The notes below the pieces were generated by a model. It was not told where the DNA came from and did no database searches. It saw only the letters and a list, made by a program, of their open reading frames with translations. A stretch of 64,000 nucleotides of DNA from an uncultured Marinobacter sp. (GTDB lineage Bacteria; Pseudomonadota; Gammaproteobacteria; Pseudomonadales; Oleiphilaceae), in contig NZ_CANLBK010000003.1 of NCBI RefSeq assembly GCF_947488835.1, positions 372,001-436,000 of the forward strand. The letters run 5' to 3'. Made by a program: the position numbers and the translations under genes. Position 1 is the stretch's first letter; every line of letters begins with the position of its first letter. Of this stretch, positions 9,754 through 19,743 are shown piece after piece.

Positions 9754-10689
9754 GTGCGACTCGTTTTTGCTGGCACCCCGGATTTTGCAGCTTCCGCTTT
9801 GAAGGCACTGCTGAGCACTCACCACACCCTTGTGGGCGTTTATTCCCAGCCCGACCGCCCAGCTGGCCGCGGCCGCAAGCTGCAGCCCAGCCCGGTCAAA
9901 CAGGTTGCTCTGGATAATGACATTCCCGTGTTTCAGCCAGAAAGCCTTAAAACCCCGGAAGCACAACAAGAGCTGGCGAACCTCAAGCCTGATGTGATGA
10001 TTGTTGCAGCCTATGGGCTGATTCTGCCCCAGGCGGTGCTGGACATTCCCACCCACGGTTGCCTGAACATCCACGCCTCCCTGTTGCCCCGCTGGCGTGG
10101 TGCCGCACCTATACAGCGCGCCATTGCCGCTGGCGATGCGGAAACCGGCATTACCATCATGCAGATGGACAAAGGCCTGGACACCGGTGACATGTTGCTC
10201 AAATCCGCGACCTCTATCGGTGCGAATGACACTGGCGGCAGCCTTCACGACCGCCTTGCCGAGTTGGGTGGCCAGGCGATTATCGAGGCTTTGGACCTGC
10301 TGGAAAAGGGCAGCCTCCAAAGCGAGATACAGGTTAACGAACTGGCCTGTTACGCCCACAAACTGTCCAAAGAAGAAGGCCATATCGATTGGTCGTTGAG
10401 CGCTCTGGCGATTGAACGTCTGGTTCGCGCCTTTAATCCCTGGCCCGGCACCTACACAGATTTTGAAGAACAACGGCTGCGAATCCACGAAGCCACGGCC
10501 ATTGAAGAGCAAAGCGCCAAACCGGCTGGCACCGTGATAAGCCGCGAACGGGAAGGCATTGATATTGCCTGTGGCACCGGCACCTTGCGCATCACCCGCC
10601 TGCAGCTCCCCGGATCTCGCGCCCAGAGCGTGAATGATCTGATAAACGGGGGCAAACAATTGCTTTTACCCGGACAGGAGCTGCGCTGA
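9754..10689 (+). CDS. fmt: Methionyl-tRNA formyltransferase
   Basis: 311-residue enzyme that uses 10-formyl-tetrahydrofolate to formylate initiator Met-tRNA. The N-terminal formyltransferase domain starts RLVFAGTPDFA and carries LNIHASLLPRWRGAAPIQ with catalytic N105 and H107, then MDKGLDTGD with D143. The C-terminal OB-fold tRNA-binding domain covers about 205-311. The GTG at 9754 was chosen as start because family members begin (M/V)RLVFAGTP. An upstream TTG in the same frame lies inside the def-fmt hairpin and is unlikely. rsmB follows after one base. Confidence 0.95.
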   Translation: MRLVFAGTPDFAASALKALLSTHHTLVGVYSQPDRPAGRGRKLQPSPVKQVALDNDIPVFQPESLKTPEAQQELANLKPDVMIVAAYGLILPQAVLDIPTHGCLNIHASLLPRWRGAAPIQRAIAAGDAETGITIMQMDKGLDTGDMLLKSATSIGANDTGGSLHDRLAELGGQAIIEALDLLEKGSLQSEIQVNELACYAHKLSKEEGHIDWSLSALAIERLVRAFNPWPGTYTDFEEQRLRIHEATAIEEQSAKPAGTVISREREGIDIACGTGTLRITRLQLPGSRAQSVNDLINGGKQLLLPGQELR

Positions 10690-10690
10690 C

Positions 10691-11992
10691 ATGGGCGACT
10701 ACGACCAAGCTCTGCGCGCCGTTGCGGCGGATGTTCTTCTGGCGGTGGAATGCGGTGAATCTTTGTCCCAGTGCCTGCCACCGGCACTGCAGCGCGTTGC
10801 TCTCAACGAACGCCCTGCGCTTCAAGCCCTGTGCTACGGCACCTGCCGCTGGTTTCACCGCCTCGACAGCGAGTTGAATAGCCGGCTTAAAAAGCCCATT
10901 AAAAGCCAAGACCGTATTGTTCACCACCTGATGCTGGTCGCTCTTTTTCAGCTCCGCTTCAGCCAGCAAGCTTCCTATGCGGTTCTGAATGAATCGGTGG
11001 AAGCTTGCCGCGCCCTCGACAAGCCCCACCTTACGGGTCTGGTGAACGGTATTTTGCGAGCCGCCGAACGCGAAGGGGCCCCGGAGCCACAAGATGACGC
11101 CAGCCGCTTCAGCCATCCCGTATGGATGGTCGAAAAGCTGCGCCACAACTGGCCCGATAGCTGGCAAGCGATCCTCGAAGCCAACAACGCCCAGGCACCC
11201 ATGACCCTCAGGGTGAACGCCCTGCGATTCAGCCGGGATGAGTACCTGGCTCTGCTGAACGAAGCAGGCATTGAAGCCAGCGCCACTCGCTTTGCACCTC
11301 ACGGCATCCAGCTTGGCCGGCCGGTGCAGGTGGATCAACTCCCCTGGTTTGCCGATGGCGCCGTTAGCGTTCAGGACGAAGCCGCTCAGCTGTGCACCAC
11401 ACTTCTGGAGCTTGCACCGGGGCAAAGGGTTCTCGATGCCTGTGCGGCTCCGGGCGGAAAAACCTGCGCCATTCTGGAGAGCCAGGCGGAACTTGCCGAA
11501 GTGGTCGCCATTGATGAATCCGCAGCGCGGTTGCCCAGGGTTCAAGAAAATCTGGATAGGCTGGATCTGCACGCCAGCCTGTTAGAAGCCGATGCCGCAG
11601 ATATTGAACAGTGGTGGGACGGCCAACCCTTTGATCGCATTCTGCTCGACGTACCCTGCAGTGCCAGCGGTGTTATCCGCCGCCATCCGGACATCAAACT
11701 GCTGCGCCGTGAAACCGACATTGTGCCCCTGGCGGGCATACAGCTTGGGCTTCTGGAGGCCATGTGGACGGTACTGAAACCAGGGGGGCGATTGGTCTAT
11801 GCCACCTGTTCCGTGTTCCCTCAGGAAAATCACCGTATAATCCAGAGGTTTATTAAACATCAGAGCAGTGCCGTTCTTATTGAGCCAGAGGTTCAGTGGG
11901 GGTCCGATATGGGCGCAGGGCGACAGCTTCTCCCCGATCCAATCAGCCATGACGGCTTCTTCTATGCCGTGCTGGAGAAACCTGAATCATGA
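10691..11992 (+). CDS. rsmB: 16S rRNA m5C967 methyltransferase
   Basis: 433-residue RsmB (Fmu/Sun). An N-terminal NusB-like RNA-binding domain (about 1-140) is followed by a SAM-dependent Rossmann methyltransferase (about 165-430). Visible motifs are the SAM loop [11 protein letters not shown] (248-258), [14 protein letters not shown] with C323, and [10 protein letters not shown] with C373. Two cysteines of this kind are the hallmark of m5C RNA methyltransferases. It begins one base after fmt and its stop overlaps the trkA start by four bases, so the genes are probably co-transcribed. Confidence 0.96.
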   Translation: MGDYDQALRAVAADVLLAVECGESLSQCLPPALQRVALNERPALQALCYGTCRWFHRLDSELNSRLKKPIKSQDRIVHHLMLVALFQLRFSQQASYAVLNESVEACRALDKPHLTGLVNGILRAAEREGAPEPQDDASRFSHPVWMVEKLRHNWPDSWQAILEANNAQAPMTLRVNALRFSRDEYLALLNEAGIEASATRFAPHGIQLGRPVQVDQLPWFADGAVSVQDEAAQLCTTLLELAPGQRVLDACAAPGGKTCAILESQAELAEVVAIDESAARLPRVQENLDRLDLHASLLEADAADIEQWWDGQPFDRILLDVPCSASGVIRRHPDIKLLRRETDIVPLAGIQLGLLEAMWTVLKPGGRLVYATCSVFPQENHRIIQRFIKHQSSAVLIEPEVQWGSDMGAGRQLLPDPISHDGFFYAVLEKPES

Positions 11993-13365
11993 AGATCCTG
12001 ATCCTCGGTGCTGGGCAAGTGGGCGGCACGCTGGCGGAGAACCTGGCCAGCGAAGCCAACGATATAACTGTTATCGACACAGACGCTGTGCGGCTTCGAG
12101 AGCTGCAGGATCGCCTTGATATCCGCACCGTGCAAGGCATGGCCTCTTACCCCTCGGTTCTGAGCCAGGCCAACGCGGAAGATGCCGACATGTTGATTGC
12201 TGTGACCAACAGCGACGAGACCAACATGGTCGCCTGTCAGATAGCCTCCATTCTGTACAGTACTCCCAAACTGATCAGTCGCGTTCGCGCCAGTGCCTAC
12301 CTGTCGAACAAAAAGTTGTTCGGGAGGGAGGGAGGTTTCCCCATCGATGTGATGATCAGCCCGGAGCATCTTGTGACCCGGCACATTACTCGCCTGGTTG
12401 AATACCCCGGCGCCCTGCAGGTCCTGGAATTCTCCAAAGGCCTGGTTCGATTGGTGGCCATCCGCGCCACCGAAGGCGGCCCGCTGGTCGGGCGCGAGCT
12501 GTCTTATTTTCGTCTGCACATGCCCAAAATTGATACCCGGGTGGCCGCCATCTTCCGCAAGGATCACGCCATCATGCCCAAGGGCAATACGGTGATTGAG
12601 GATGGCGATGAAGTGTTTTTCATCGCCGGTGCTGATCACATTCGCTCGGTTATGAGCGAGCTGCAACCGCTGGTGAAGACCTACAAACGGATCTTTATTT
12701 GCGGCGGTGGCAACATCGGCCAGCGCCTGGCCTATACCCTGGAAGACCGCTATCAGGTAAAGCTGCTTGAGCGGGACCATGATCGCTGTGTACTACTTTC
12801 CGAAGGCTTGCGCAAAACAGTAGTGCTTGAGGGTAACGCGGCAGACAAAGACATTCTGCTGGAAGAGAACATCGAAAACACCGATGTGTTCATCGCAGTC
12901 ACCAACGACGATGAAGCCAATATCATGGCCTCCTTGCTGGCCAAGCGCCTGGGTGCCCGCAAAGTATTCACCCTGATCAACAATCCCGACTATGTGGATC
13001 TGATCCAGGGGGGCGAGATTGATGTGGCGATCTCCCCCCAACAGACCACCATCGGCAGCTTGCTTACCCATGTACGCCGTGGCGATGTTGTAAACGTTCA
13101 CTCGCTGCGCAGAGGCGCTGCCGAGGCTATCGAAGCCATTGCCCACGGAGATCACAGATCCTCCAAAGTGGTTGGCAAGCGTCTGGATGAAATCGATTTG
13201 CCCAAGGGTGCGACCATTGGGGCAATTGTGCGGCACAACGAAGTGCTGATCGCCCACGACCATCTACGAGTACAACCGGACGACCACGTAATACTGTTCC
13301 TGGTGGATAAATCCCGGGTAAGGGAAGTTGAGAAGCTATTTGCCGTAGGGCTGACCTTCTTCTAG
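11989..13365 (+). CDS. trkA: Trk potassium uptake regulator TrkA
   Basis: 458-residue peripheral, NAD-binding subunit that gates Trk K+ channels. It has two tandem RCK units, each with a Rossmann RCK_N domain and an RCK_C tail. The first begins [17 protein letters not shown] (residues 3-19) and the second [19 protein letters not shown] (about 234). Length matches E. coli TrkA (458). It overlaps rsmB by ATGA. The channel subunit TrkH/TrkG is not in the window. Confidence 0.97.
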   Translation: MKILILGAGQVGGTLAENLASEANDITVIDTDAVRLRELQDRLDIRTVQGMASYPSVLSQANAEDADMLIAVTNSDETNMVACQIASILYSTPKLISRVRASAYLSNKKLFGREGGFPIDVMISPEHLVTRHITRLVEYPGALQVLEFSKGLVRLVAIRATEGGPLVGRELSYFRLHMPKIDTRVAAIFRKDHAIMPKGNTVIEDGDEVFFIAGADHIRSVMSELQPLVKTYKRIFICGGGNIGQRLAYTLEDRYQVKLLERDHDRCVLLSEGLRKTVVLEGNAADKDILLEENIENTDVFIAVTNDDEANIMASLLAKRLGARKVFTLINNPDYVDLIQGGEIDVAISPQQTTIGSLLTHVRRGDVVNVHSLRRGAAEAIEAIAHGDHRSSKVVGKRLDEIDLPKGATIGAIVRHNEVLIAHDHLRVQPDDHVILFLVDKSRVREVEKLFAVGLTFF

Positions 13366-13415
13366 TTCAAAATCAACAGCATGAAGACGACTTAGAAATA
13401 CCGCTTTGGCGCGCG

Positions 13416-13421
13416 TATAAT
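13416..13421 (+). promoter_or_regulatory. Perfect -10 box (TATAAT) upstream of glyQ
   Basis: GTATAAT sits in a GC-rich context (GCGCGTATAATGCGCC), 67 bases before the glyQ start. The -35 is not clear. The flanking GGCGC/GCGCC followed by five Ts could also act as a weak trkA terminator. Confidence 0.55.
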
Positions 13422-13488
13422 GCGCCTTTTTCCGAATGGCCCTTTTTGTGAGCGGGCCACACACAGACCGAATCAGCAGGCAAACGTT

Positions 13489-14526
13489 GTGACAGAGCAG
13501 GCGAAAAACAAAGCAGCGATCAGCACCACTCCAGACATCAAGACGTTTCAGGGCTTGATTCTGGCACTGCAGAACTTCTGGGCGCAGCACGGCTGCGTGG
13601 TACTTCAGCCCTTGGATATGGAAGTCGGCGCAGGTACCTTTCACCCGGCTACCTTCTTGCGGGCCATAGGGCCGGAAACCTGGAATGCGGCGTATGTGCA
13701 GCCAAGCCGCCGCCCCACAGACGGCCGTTACGGTGAGAACCCCAACCGTCTGCAGCATTATTACCAGTTTCAGGTGGTGCTCAAGCCTTCTCCAGACAAC
13801 ATTCAGGAACTCTACCTGGATTCCATGAAAGCCCTTGGGCTTGACCCGCTGGTGCATGATATCCGCTTTGTGGAAGACAACTGGGAATCGCCTACCCTGG
13901 GCGCCTGGGGTCTGGGCTGGGAAATCTGGCTGAACGGTATGGAAGTCACCCAGTTTACTTACTTCCAGCAAGTGGGCGGCCTCGAGTGCTATCCGGTTAC
14001 CGGCGAGCTCACCTACGGCCTCGAGCGTATCGCCATGTATTTGCAGGGTGTGGACAGTGTTTATGACCTGGTGTGGACAGAAGGCCCCGACGGTGTGGTC
14101 ACCTACGGCGACGTGTTCCACCAGCAGGAAGTGGAAATGTCCACTTACAACTTTGAACACGCAGACGTTGAGTTCCTGTTCCAGAGCTTTGATGTTCACG
14201 AGCGCGAAAGTGCACGGCTGATTGAAGCCGGCCTGGCGCTGCCAGCTTACGAGCAGGTTTTGAAGGCGTCGCACACGTTCAACTTGTTGGATGCACGCCA
14301 CGCTATTTCCGTTACCGAGCGCCAGCGCTTCATCCTGCGTGTGCGCACTCTGGCCCGCGCCGTGGCCCAGGCGTACTTCGACAGCCGCCGTAAGCTCGGC
14401 TTCCCGCTGGCGCCGGAAGCTTTGCGCCAGGAAGTGCTGGCCATCGCAGAGGCCGCCGATAACAAGGCCAACGGCAAGAAAGGTAAAAAAGCGAAGCAGG
14501 CACAACAGGCAGAGGGAAAGGCATAA
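13489..14526 (+). CDS. glyQ: Glycyl-tRNA synthetase alpha subunit
   Basis: 345-residue class II synthetase catalytic subunit of the alpha2-beta2 glycyl-tRNA synthetase. Conserved stretches include [71 protein letters not shown] and [19 protein letters not shown]. The core ends near LGFPLAPE. After it comes a basic, low-complexity tail rich in K, Q and A (about the last 22 residues) not expected from E. coli GlyQ (303 residues, recalled). A GTG start at 13489 is preferred because the frame upstream of it covers the promoter and is not conserved in character. glyS starts two bases after the stop. Confidence 0.95.
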   Translation: MTEQAKNKAAISTTPDIKTFQGLILALQNFWAQHGCVVLQPLDMEVGAGTFHPATFLRAIGPETWNAAYVQPSRRPTDGRYGENPNRLQHYYQFQVVLKPSPDNIQELYLDSMKALGLDPLVHDIRFVEDNWESPTLGAWGLGWEIWLNGMEVTQFTYFQQVGGLECYPVTGELTYGLERIAMYLQGVDSVYDLVWTEGPDGVVTYGDVFHQQEVEMSTYNFEHADVEFLFQSFDVHERESARLIEAGLALPAYEQVLKASHTFNLLDARHAISVTERQRFILRVRTLARAVAQAYFDSRRKLGFPLAPEALRQEVLAIAEAADNKANGKKGKKAKQAQQAEGKA

Positions 14527-14528
14527 TC

Positions 14529-16610
14529 ATGGCAAAGCAGGATTTTCTGGTAGAACTGGGCGTCGAAGAGCTGCCCTCAAAATCGCTCAAGCCACTGTCT
14601 GATGCGTTCACTCAGGGTATCACCCAGGGCCTGGAAGCTGCCGGCATCGAATTCGGAAAAGTAGAAGCCTTTGCCACACCTCGCCGGATGGCCGTCCGCA
14701 TTCGCGATTTGGCCGATGCTCAGCCAGACAAGCCCGTTGAAAAACGCGGCCCGGCGGTTAAAGCGGCTTTTGATGATTCGGGTAACCCGACGCGCGCACT
14801 CACCGGTTTCGCAACCTCTTTGGGCGTGACTCCTGACCAGCTAGATACTCTGGAAACTGACAAGGGTGCCTGGTTGGTTTATCGCACAGTAGAGAAGGGC
14901 AAGCCTACTGTAGATTTGATGTCCGGGCTGGTTGAACAGTCGCTGTCATCCCTGCCAATTCCCAAGCGTATGCGCTGGGGCGCTCATCGCACCGAATTTG
15001 TGCGGCCGGTTCATTGGCTGGTTATGCTGTACGGCAACAAGATTATTGATACACCCATCATGGAACTGACGCCCGGCAACAAAACTCTGGGCCACCGCTT
15101 CCATTGCCCGAAAGCATTGATTATTCCAACGCCGGCAGATTACGAAGTCGTCCTTGAACAGGAAGGCTATGTAATCGCCGATTTCGCCAAGCGCCGTGAA
15201 ATGATCCGGGCTGGCGTCAGCGCCCTTGCCGAAGCCGAGGCGGGTGGCAAAGTGGTGATCAATGAAGATCTTCTGGACGAAGTTACTGGCCTGAACGAAT
15301 GGCCAGTGCCACTGATGGGCCGATTCGACAAGCGCTTCCTGGAAGTCCCGGCGGAAGCCCTGATTTCCTCCATGGAAGAGCATCAGAAGTACTTCCACGT
15401 GGTAGACGCCAACGGCCACATGCTGCCTCTGTTTATTACCGTGGCCAACATTGAGAGCAAAGATCCCTCGCAAGTTGTCTCAGGTAATGAAAAGGTGATT
15501 CGTCCGCGCCTCGCCGATGCCGCTTTCTTCTACGAAAACGACCGGAAGATCCGCCTGGAAGACCGAGTGGAACGGCTCAAACCAATCGTGTTCCAGGAAA
15601 AGCTTGGCAGCATCTACGACAAGTCCGTTCGGGTAGCGGCACTGGCAAGTAAAATCGCTGCAGCGATTGGCAGTGACCCAGCCTTGGTTGAGCGCGCCGC
15701 CATGCTCGCGAAGACTGACCTGGTTACCGAGATGGTACTGGAGTTCAGCGATCTGCAGGGCATCATGGGCCAGTACTACGCAGCCGATGACGGCGAGCCA
15801 GCCGATGTGGCAAAAGCCATGAACGAACAGTACATGCCACGCTTTGCCAAGGACAGCCTGCCCACAACCCTGACCAGTTGTGCGCTCGCCATTGCGGATC
15901 GTCTGGATTCCCTGGTGGGGCTGTTCGGTATCGGCCAACCGCCTTCTGGTACCCGCGACCCCTTCGCTCTGCGCCGCGCCTCTTTGGGCGTACTGCGCAT
16001 CATCATTGAGCGGGAACTCCCGCTGGATCTGCAGACTTGCTGTGAATGGGCAGAGGAGAACTTCACCGGGTTGACCGAGGAAAACACCGCCGCCAGCGTT
16101 GTTGATTACATGCTGGACCGGTTCCGCGCCTACTACGAAGAGCGTGGCATTAGCGCCGAAGTATTCCTCGCCGTTCATGCTCGCCGCCCGACTCGCCCGC
16201 TGGATTTCGACCGCCGGGTGAAGGCTGTGGAAGCTTTCCGCCAGTTGCCGGAAGCCCAGGCACTTGCCGGCGCAAACAAGCGGGTTTCCAACATTCTGTC
16301 CAAACAGGGTGGCGAATGCGTTGGTGAAACCGTCAACGACAGTCTGCTGCAAGATGCCGCCGAGAAAACCTTGGCAGAGCAGTTAAACCAGCAGGCCGAG
16401 AAGGTACTGCCACTGTTTGAGCAGGGCGACTACGCCAGTGCGCTGCAATCCCTGGCAAGCTTGCATGATCCGGTGGACGATTTCTTCAGCGAAGTGATGG
16501 TAATGGCAGACGACGAAGCTGTGCGGGACAACCGCCTGGCGCTGCTGAACCGCCTGCACAACCTGTTTTTACGGGTTGCCGATATCTCACTGCTCCCAGC
16601 TGCTGGCTGA
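14529..16610 (+). CDS. glyS: Glycyl-tRNA synthetase beta subunit
   Basis: 693-residue beta subunit, which recognises tRNA-Gly. The start MAKQDFLVELGVEELPSKSL is diagnostic. Later landmarks are ATPRRMAVRIRDL, KRMRWGAHRTEFVRPVHWLVML, LISSMEEHQKYFHV, GIGQPPSGTRDPFALRRASLGVLRI and a C-terminal anticodon-binding (DALR-type) helical region ending VMVMADDEAVRDNRLALLNRL. Length is close to the usual ~690. It is translationally linked to glyQ and followed five bases later by gmhB. Confidence 0.97.
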   Translation: MAKQDFLVELGVEELPSKSLKPLSDAFTQGITQGLEAAGIEFGKVEAFATPRRMAVRIRDLADAQPDKPVEKRGPAVKAAFDDSGNPTRALTGFATSLGVTPDQLDTLETDKGAWLVYRTVEKGKPTVDLMSGLVEQSLSSLPIPKRMRWGAHRTEFVRPVHWLVMLYGNKIIDTPIMELTPGNKTLGHRFHCPKALIIPTPADYEVVLEQEGYVIADFAKRREMIRAGVSALAEAEAGGKVVINEDLLDEVTGLNEWPVPLMGRFDKRFLEVPAEALISSMEEHQKYFHVVDANGHMLPLFITVANIESKDPSQVVSGNEKVIRPRLADAAFFYENDRKIRLEDRVERLKPIVFQEKLGSIYDKSVRVAALASKIAAAIGSDPALVERAAMLAKTDLVTEMVLEFSDLQGIMGQYYAADDGEPADVAKAMNEQYMPRFAKDSLPTTLTSCALAIADRLDSLVGLFGIGQPPSGTRDPFALRRASLGVLRIIIERELPLDLQTCCEWAEENFTGLTEENTAASVVDYMLDRFRAYYEERGISAEVFLAVHARRPTRPLDFDRRVKAVEAFRQLPEAQALAGANKRVSNILSKQGGECVGETVNDSLLQDAAEKTLAEQLNQQAEKVLPLFEQGDYASALQSLASLHDPVDDFFSEVMVMADDEAVRDNRLALLNRLHNLFLRVADISLLPAAG

Positions 16611-16615
16611 CCCCC

Positions 16616-17185
16616 ATGCTAGTCATACTCGACCGGGACGGGGTCATCAACGAATACGATGGCAGCTACATTTGCACAGTAGATGATTGGCACCCGATTC
16701 CCGGCAGTATTGAGGCGATGGCACGGCTTTGCAAAGCCGGCCATCGCATCGCCATAGCCACCAACCAATCCGGCATAGCCCGGGGCTTCTACGGCACCGA
16801 TATTCTGGATGGCATGCACGAAAAGATGACGCGGTTACTGGCAGCTGAAGGCGGCCAAATCGAGTTCATTGCCTACTGCCCGCACCATCCTGATGATGAT
16901 TGCACTTGCCGCAAGCCACTCACCGGCTTACTGGAACAGATCCGTGATCACCTGCAGTTGGACACCCTGGAGGGCGCCATTATGGTAGGGGACAGCCGCA
17001 AGGATCTCGAAGCTGGCGTTGCCGAAAACTGCCAGCCTGTGCTGGTGCGAACCGGCAATGGAAAAGACACAAAACGCAGCCTGAAAGCCCACGCAATTCC
17101 CGGGGCAAGCGTTGCGATATACGACGATCTCAGTGCATTTGCGGATGCCCTGTTATCGGGCTCGGGGCTAGAATTAGCCAATTGA
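16616..17185 (+). CDS. gmhB: D-glycero-beta-D-manno-heptose-1,7-bisphosphate 7-phosphatase
   Basis: 189-residue HAD-superfamily phosphatase of the ADP-heptose pathway for lipopolysaccharide inner core. Catalytic LDRDGV carries nucleophile D6 and acid/base D8. [11 protein letters not shown] (47-57) forms motif II and the substrate loop. The zinc site CPH...DCTC (C88, H90, C96, C98) is typical of GmhB, and [10 protein letters not shown] supplies motif III/IV. It is last in the glyQ-glyS-gmhB run; the same neighbour is found in Pseudomonas (recalled). Confidence 0.94.
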   Translation: MLVILDRDGVINEYDGSYICTVDDWHPIPGSIEAMARLCKAGHRIAIATNQSGIARGFYGTDILDGMHEKMTRLLAAEGGQIEFIAYCPHHPDDDCTCRKPLTGLLEQIRDHLQLDTLEGAIMVGDSRKDLEAGVAENCQPVLVRTGNGKDTKRSLKAHAIPGASVAIYDDLSAFADALLSGSGLELAN

Positions 17186-17190
17186 ATCCG

Positions 17191-17196
17191 TATAAT
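17191..17196 (+). promoter_or_regulatory. Probable -10 box of the tRNA-Pro gene
   Basis: A perfect TATAAT lies 13 bases before the mature tRNA 5' end, just after the gmhB stop. No strong -35 was found. Confidence 0.5.
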
Positions 17197-17209
17197 ACCG
17201 GCGGTTAGT

Positions 17210-17286
<77 letters not shown>

Positions 17287-17307
17287 TTTTCTTATTGTGT
17301 AGCGGGG

Positions 17308-17820
17308 CTACTGCGCCACCAGAATCAACTCGGTTAAATCAAAGCCCTCCGCCACGGCCCGAGCTTTGAACGCCACCAACGCCTCCTCACTCACCTCCGG
17401 CGTGCGCGACATCAGCCACAGGTAATCCCGGTTGTAGCCGGTAATGTAGGCGGTGGAGTATTGGTTATCCAGCTCAAACACCACATACGACGCATAGAAA
17501 GGCCCGAAAAACGAGACTTTAAGGTGGCCCACGTCGCTGTCGCCCACGAACACCGCCCGGCCGTCAGCTTCCTGCCACTGGCCTTCTTCGGCGTTGTAGC
17601 CCCGGTTGATGACCTTGATGCTGCCGTCGTCGTTCAGGCTGTAGTTGGCGGTCACCCTGCTGAGCCCTTCCTCAAAGGAATGATCCAGCCGGGCGATTTC
17701 GTACCAGGTGCCCAGGTAGCGCTGCTGGTCGAAACCGGTAACCGGTTCAATATCCTGGGGCACTCCGGTGCAGGCGCTGAGTAAACACAGTGCAGTTGTG
17801 AAAACCAGAACACACTTCAT
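17308..17820 (-). CDS. blc: Outer membrane lipoprotein Blc (bacterial lipocalin)
   Basis: 170-residue lipocalin. A lipoprotein signal with lipobox LLSAC (C17) leads to the lipocalin start [18 protein letters not shown], whose GTWYEIAR is the family signature. An eight-stranded barrel region follows, with [17 protein letters not shown] and [24 protein letters not shown] strands ([19 protein letters not shown]). The ATG at 17820 was chosen over one 36 bases upstream because AGGAG sits nine bases before it. Blc proteins bind fatty acids or lysophospholipids at the outer membrane and are stress-induced in E. coli. It lies downstream of a phospholipase-D-family lipoprotein in the same direction. 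Confidence 0.93.
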   Translation of the reverse strand: MKCVLVFTTALCLLSACTGVPQDIEPVTGFDQQRYLGTWYEIARLDHSFEEGLSRVTANYSLNDDGSIKVINRGYNAEEGQWQEADGRAVFVGDSDVGHLKVSFFGPFYASYVVFELDNQYSTAYITGYNRDYLWLMSRTPEVSEEALVAFKARAVAEGFDLTELILVAQ

Positions 17821-17915
17821 CGAAAAAATCTCCTGAAAGCGTCGGCGGGTTATCACCTAACCAAAGCGTGGTCCCGGATTTTCGGTTTAGCTGTTCCAAG
17901 CGGAGAGTGCTGCCC

Positions 17916-19478
17916 CTACAACAACCCCTCAATAGGCAAAAACGAGAAAACAGAAACCAGCATCCGCTTGATCAACCCGGTGCCCGGATCATGACTGTGC
18001 CGGATCTCTTCCTCCCCATTACGCTCAATCCACTGCAAATCGCCGTCCTCATCCAGTACCACTTCATACGCCGTTACCCGAACCTGCTCCTCGAAATGGT
18101 CTTCCATTGCCTGAGTCAGCTCCGGACTTTCAATTACAAAGCCCAGCTCGGTGTTGATGTGTACGGATCGCGGATCAAAGTTGAACGATCCTACAAACAG
18201 GCTTTCGCCGTCGATGGCGAAGGTTTTTGCATGCAGGCTGGACGAGGAGCTGCCCATCAGACTGCTTTGCAGGTCTTTTTCAACGGTATTGGCAGACAGC
18301 TTACGCAGTTCGAACAACTGTACGCCGGCTTCCAGAAGCGGCTTGCGGTATTTGGCGTAGCCGGCATGAACCATGGCCACGTCGTTGGCTTCCAGTGAGT
18401 TGGTGAGCACGCGCACCCTGACGCCTTTGCGTTCCAGATCGCGGAACATTTCCACACCGGTTTTGGTGGGTATGAAGTAGGGAGAAACCAGCGTCAAAGA
18501 ATGCTGAGGATTGCCCATGGCCGCGGCCATCTGTTGAGCCAGCAAACCGTTTTTAGGCTTTTTCCCCAGTACCTTGGCGGGGTCATCGCTAACCATGGTG
18601 ACCGGCGCCCAGGTGAAATCCAGATCACGGTCCAGAAGCTTTTGCAAAAACACCGATTCCTTTATTGCACATACGTACTCGCCGGCTTCCGTGGAGGTGC
18701 TGCAGGCTTTGGCCGTTTCTACTATCCGCGCAAGATCCTTTTCGTCGGGTTTGCCAAGAATAGTGGAGGCGGGGTAGGCCGAAGCGCTTGACCAATAGCG
18801 GTCAAAATCCGTCGAAAGATTCTGCACCACCGGCCCGATAGCCAAAACATCAAGGTCGGCAAACAGTGCGCCCTGCCCAGCTCCGAAATACTCATCGGCC
18901 ACGTTGCGCCCGCCAATAACGGCCGCCTGATTGTCGGCGGTGAAGGATTTATTGTGCATGCGGTGATTCAGCCGCTGAAAGCTGGTGATGTAACCAATCC
19001 ACTTGGGGCTGCGCACAACAAAGGGGTTAAACAGCCGCACCTCGAAATTCGGGTGGGTGTTGAGCGCTGCCAGAGCATCATCGAGCCCCGAGATGCCATT
19101 GTCGTCCAGCAGTAGTCGAACGCGCACACCGCGCTCAGCCGCCTTGTAAAGCGCATCGAGTAGAAGGGTGCCCGTAATGTCGTACTGCCAGATGTAGTAC
19201 TGCACATCCAGGGAGGCTTCGGCCCCTTTGGCCAATACGGCCCGCGCAGCAAAAGCATCGTGGGCGTCTGGCAATAGCAGAACACCACTTTCCCCGGGAT
19301 GGGCGTTTGCCAGAGGCGCGATGGCGCGCCCCAGCTGTGTGTCTTTGGTAACTTCGATAGGCATCGATTGGCTTCCGGTCCTATCTGGCATGGGTGGCAG
19401 TGCACAGCCGCTGATTATCATAAAAACAGACATAAGAAGTACGAAGCCCGGAATGCGCAGGCTGGGTCGGCTGATCAT
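17916..19478 (-). CDS. Phospholipase D family lipoprotein, cardiolipin synthase C-like
   Basis: 520-residue member of the PLD superfamily with two complete HKD motifs: HNKSFTAD (H175, K177, D182) with GGRN, and HAKTFAID (H416, K418, D423) with GSFNFDPRS. The N-terminus is a lipoprotein signal with lipobox ISGC (C25), so it should be anchored in the periplasm. The order of motifs, the LDVQYYIWQYD start and the FNPF segment resemble E. coli ClsC (YmdC), which makes cardiolipin from phosphatidylglycerol and phosphatidylethanolamine. A ClsC-type synthase or a phospholipase are both possible. The blc lipocalin lies about 95 bases downstream, suggesting a link in membrane-lipid turnover. Confidence 0.88.
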   Translation of the reverse strand: MISRPSLRIPGFVLLMSVFMIISGCALPPMPDRTGSQSMPIEVTKDTQLGRAIAPLANAHPGESGVLLLPDAHDAFAARAVLAKGAEASLDVQYYIWQYDITGTLLLDALYKAAERGVRVRLLLDDNGISGLDDALAALNTHPNFEVRLFNPFVVRSPKWIGYITSFQRLNHRMHNKSFTADNQAAVIGGRNVADEYFGAGQGALFADLDVLAIGPVVQNLSTDFDRYWSSASAYPASTILGKPDEKDLARIVETAKACSTSTEAGEYVCAIKESVFLQKLLDRDLDFTWAPVTMVSDDPAKVLGKKPKNGLLAQQMAAAMGNPQHSLTLVSPYFIPTKTGVEMFRDLERKGVRVRVLTNSLEANDVAMVHAGYAKYRKPLLEAGVQLFELRKLSANTVEKDLQSSLMGSSSSSLHAKTFAIDGESLFVGSFNFDPRSVHINTELGFVIESPELTQAMEDHFEEQVRVTAYEVVLDEDGDLQWIERNGEEEIRHSHDPGTGLIKRMLVSVFSFLPIEGLL

Positions 19479-19743
19479 GCAAAAACTTCCTTCGGGGCAA
19501 AATCCAAGTGTAGCAGTTCTCCAGCCGCTAGCTTCACTTCGGCCAACCGAGCGGTTACAGGCTTATCCCTGATGTTGATGCTGCCGGCCCACTGGGGACA
19601 TTACCAACCCTATTGATTGCAGGTTTTGCCCACGGTAACCGTATGGCAGCAATCTTCTGGCTGGACCGGTGTCACCAAATGTCACAAAGTACCAAATCTC
19701 GATCTGTTAACATTTCGTTCACCGGCTTCTCCAAGGGTCCTGA

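Noticed and set aside
9421..10659. 412-residue minus-strand ORF opposite def and fmt
   Set aside because: Antisense to two well-identified genes; high-GC codon symmetry produces such mirrors.
13336..14505. 389-residue minus-strand ORF opposite trkA/glyQ
   Set aside because: Antisense mirror of glyQ, which has clear synthetase motifs.
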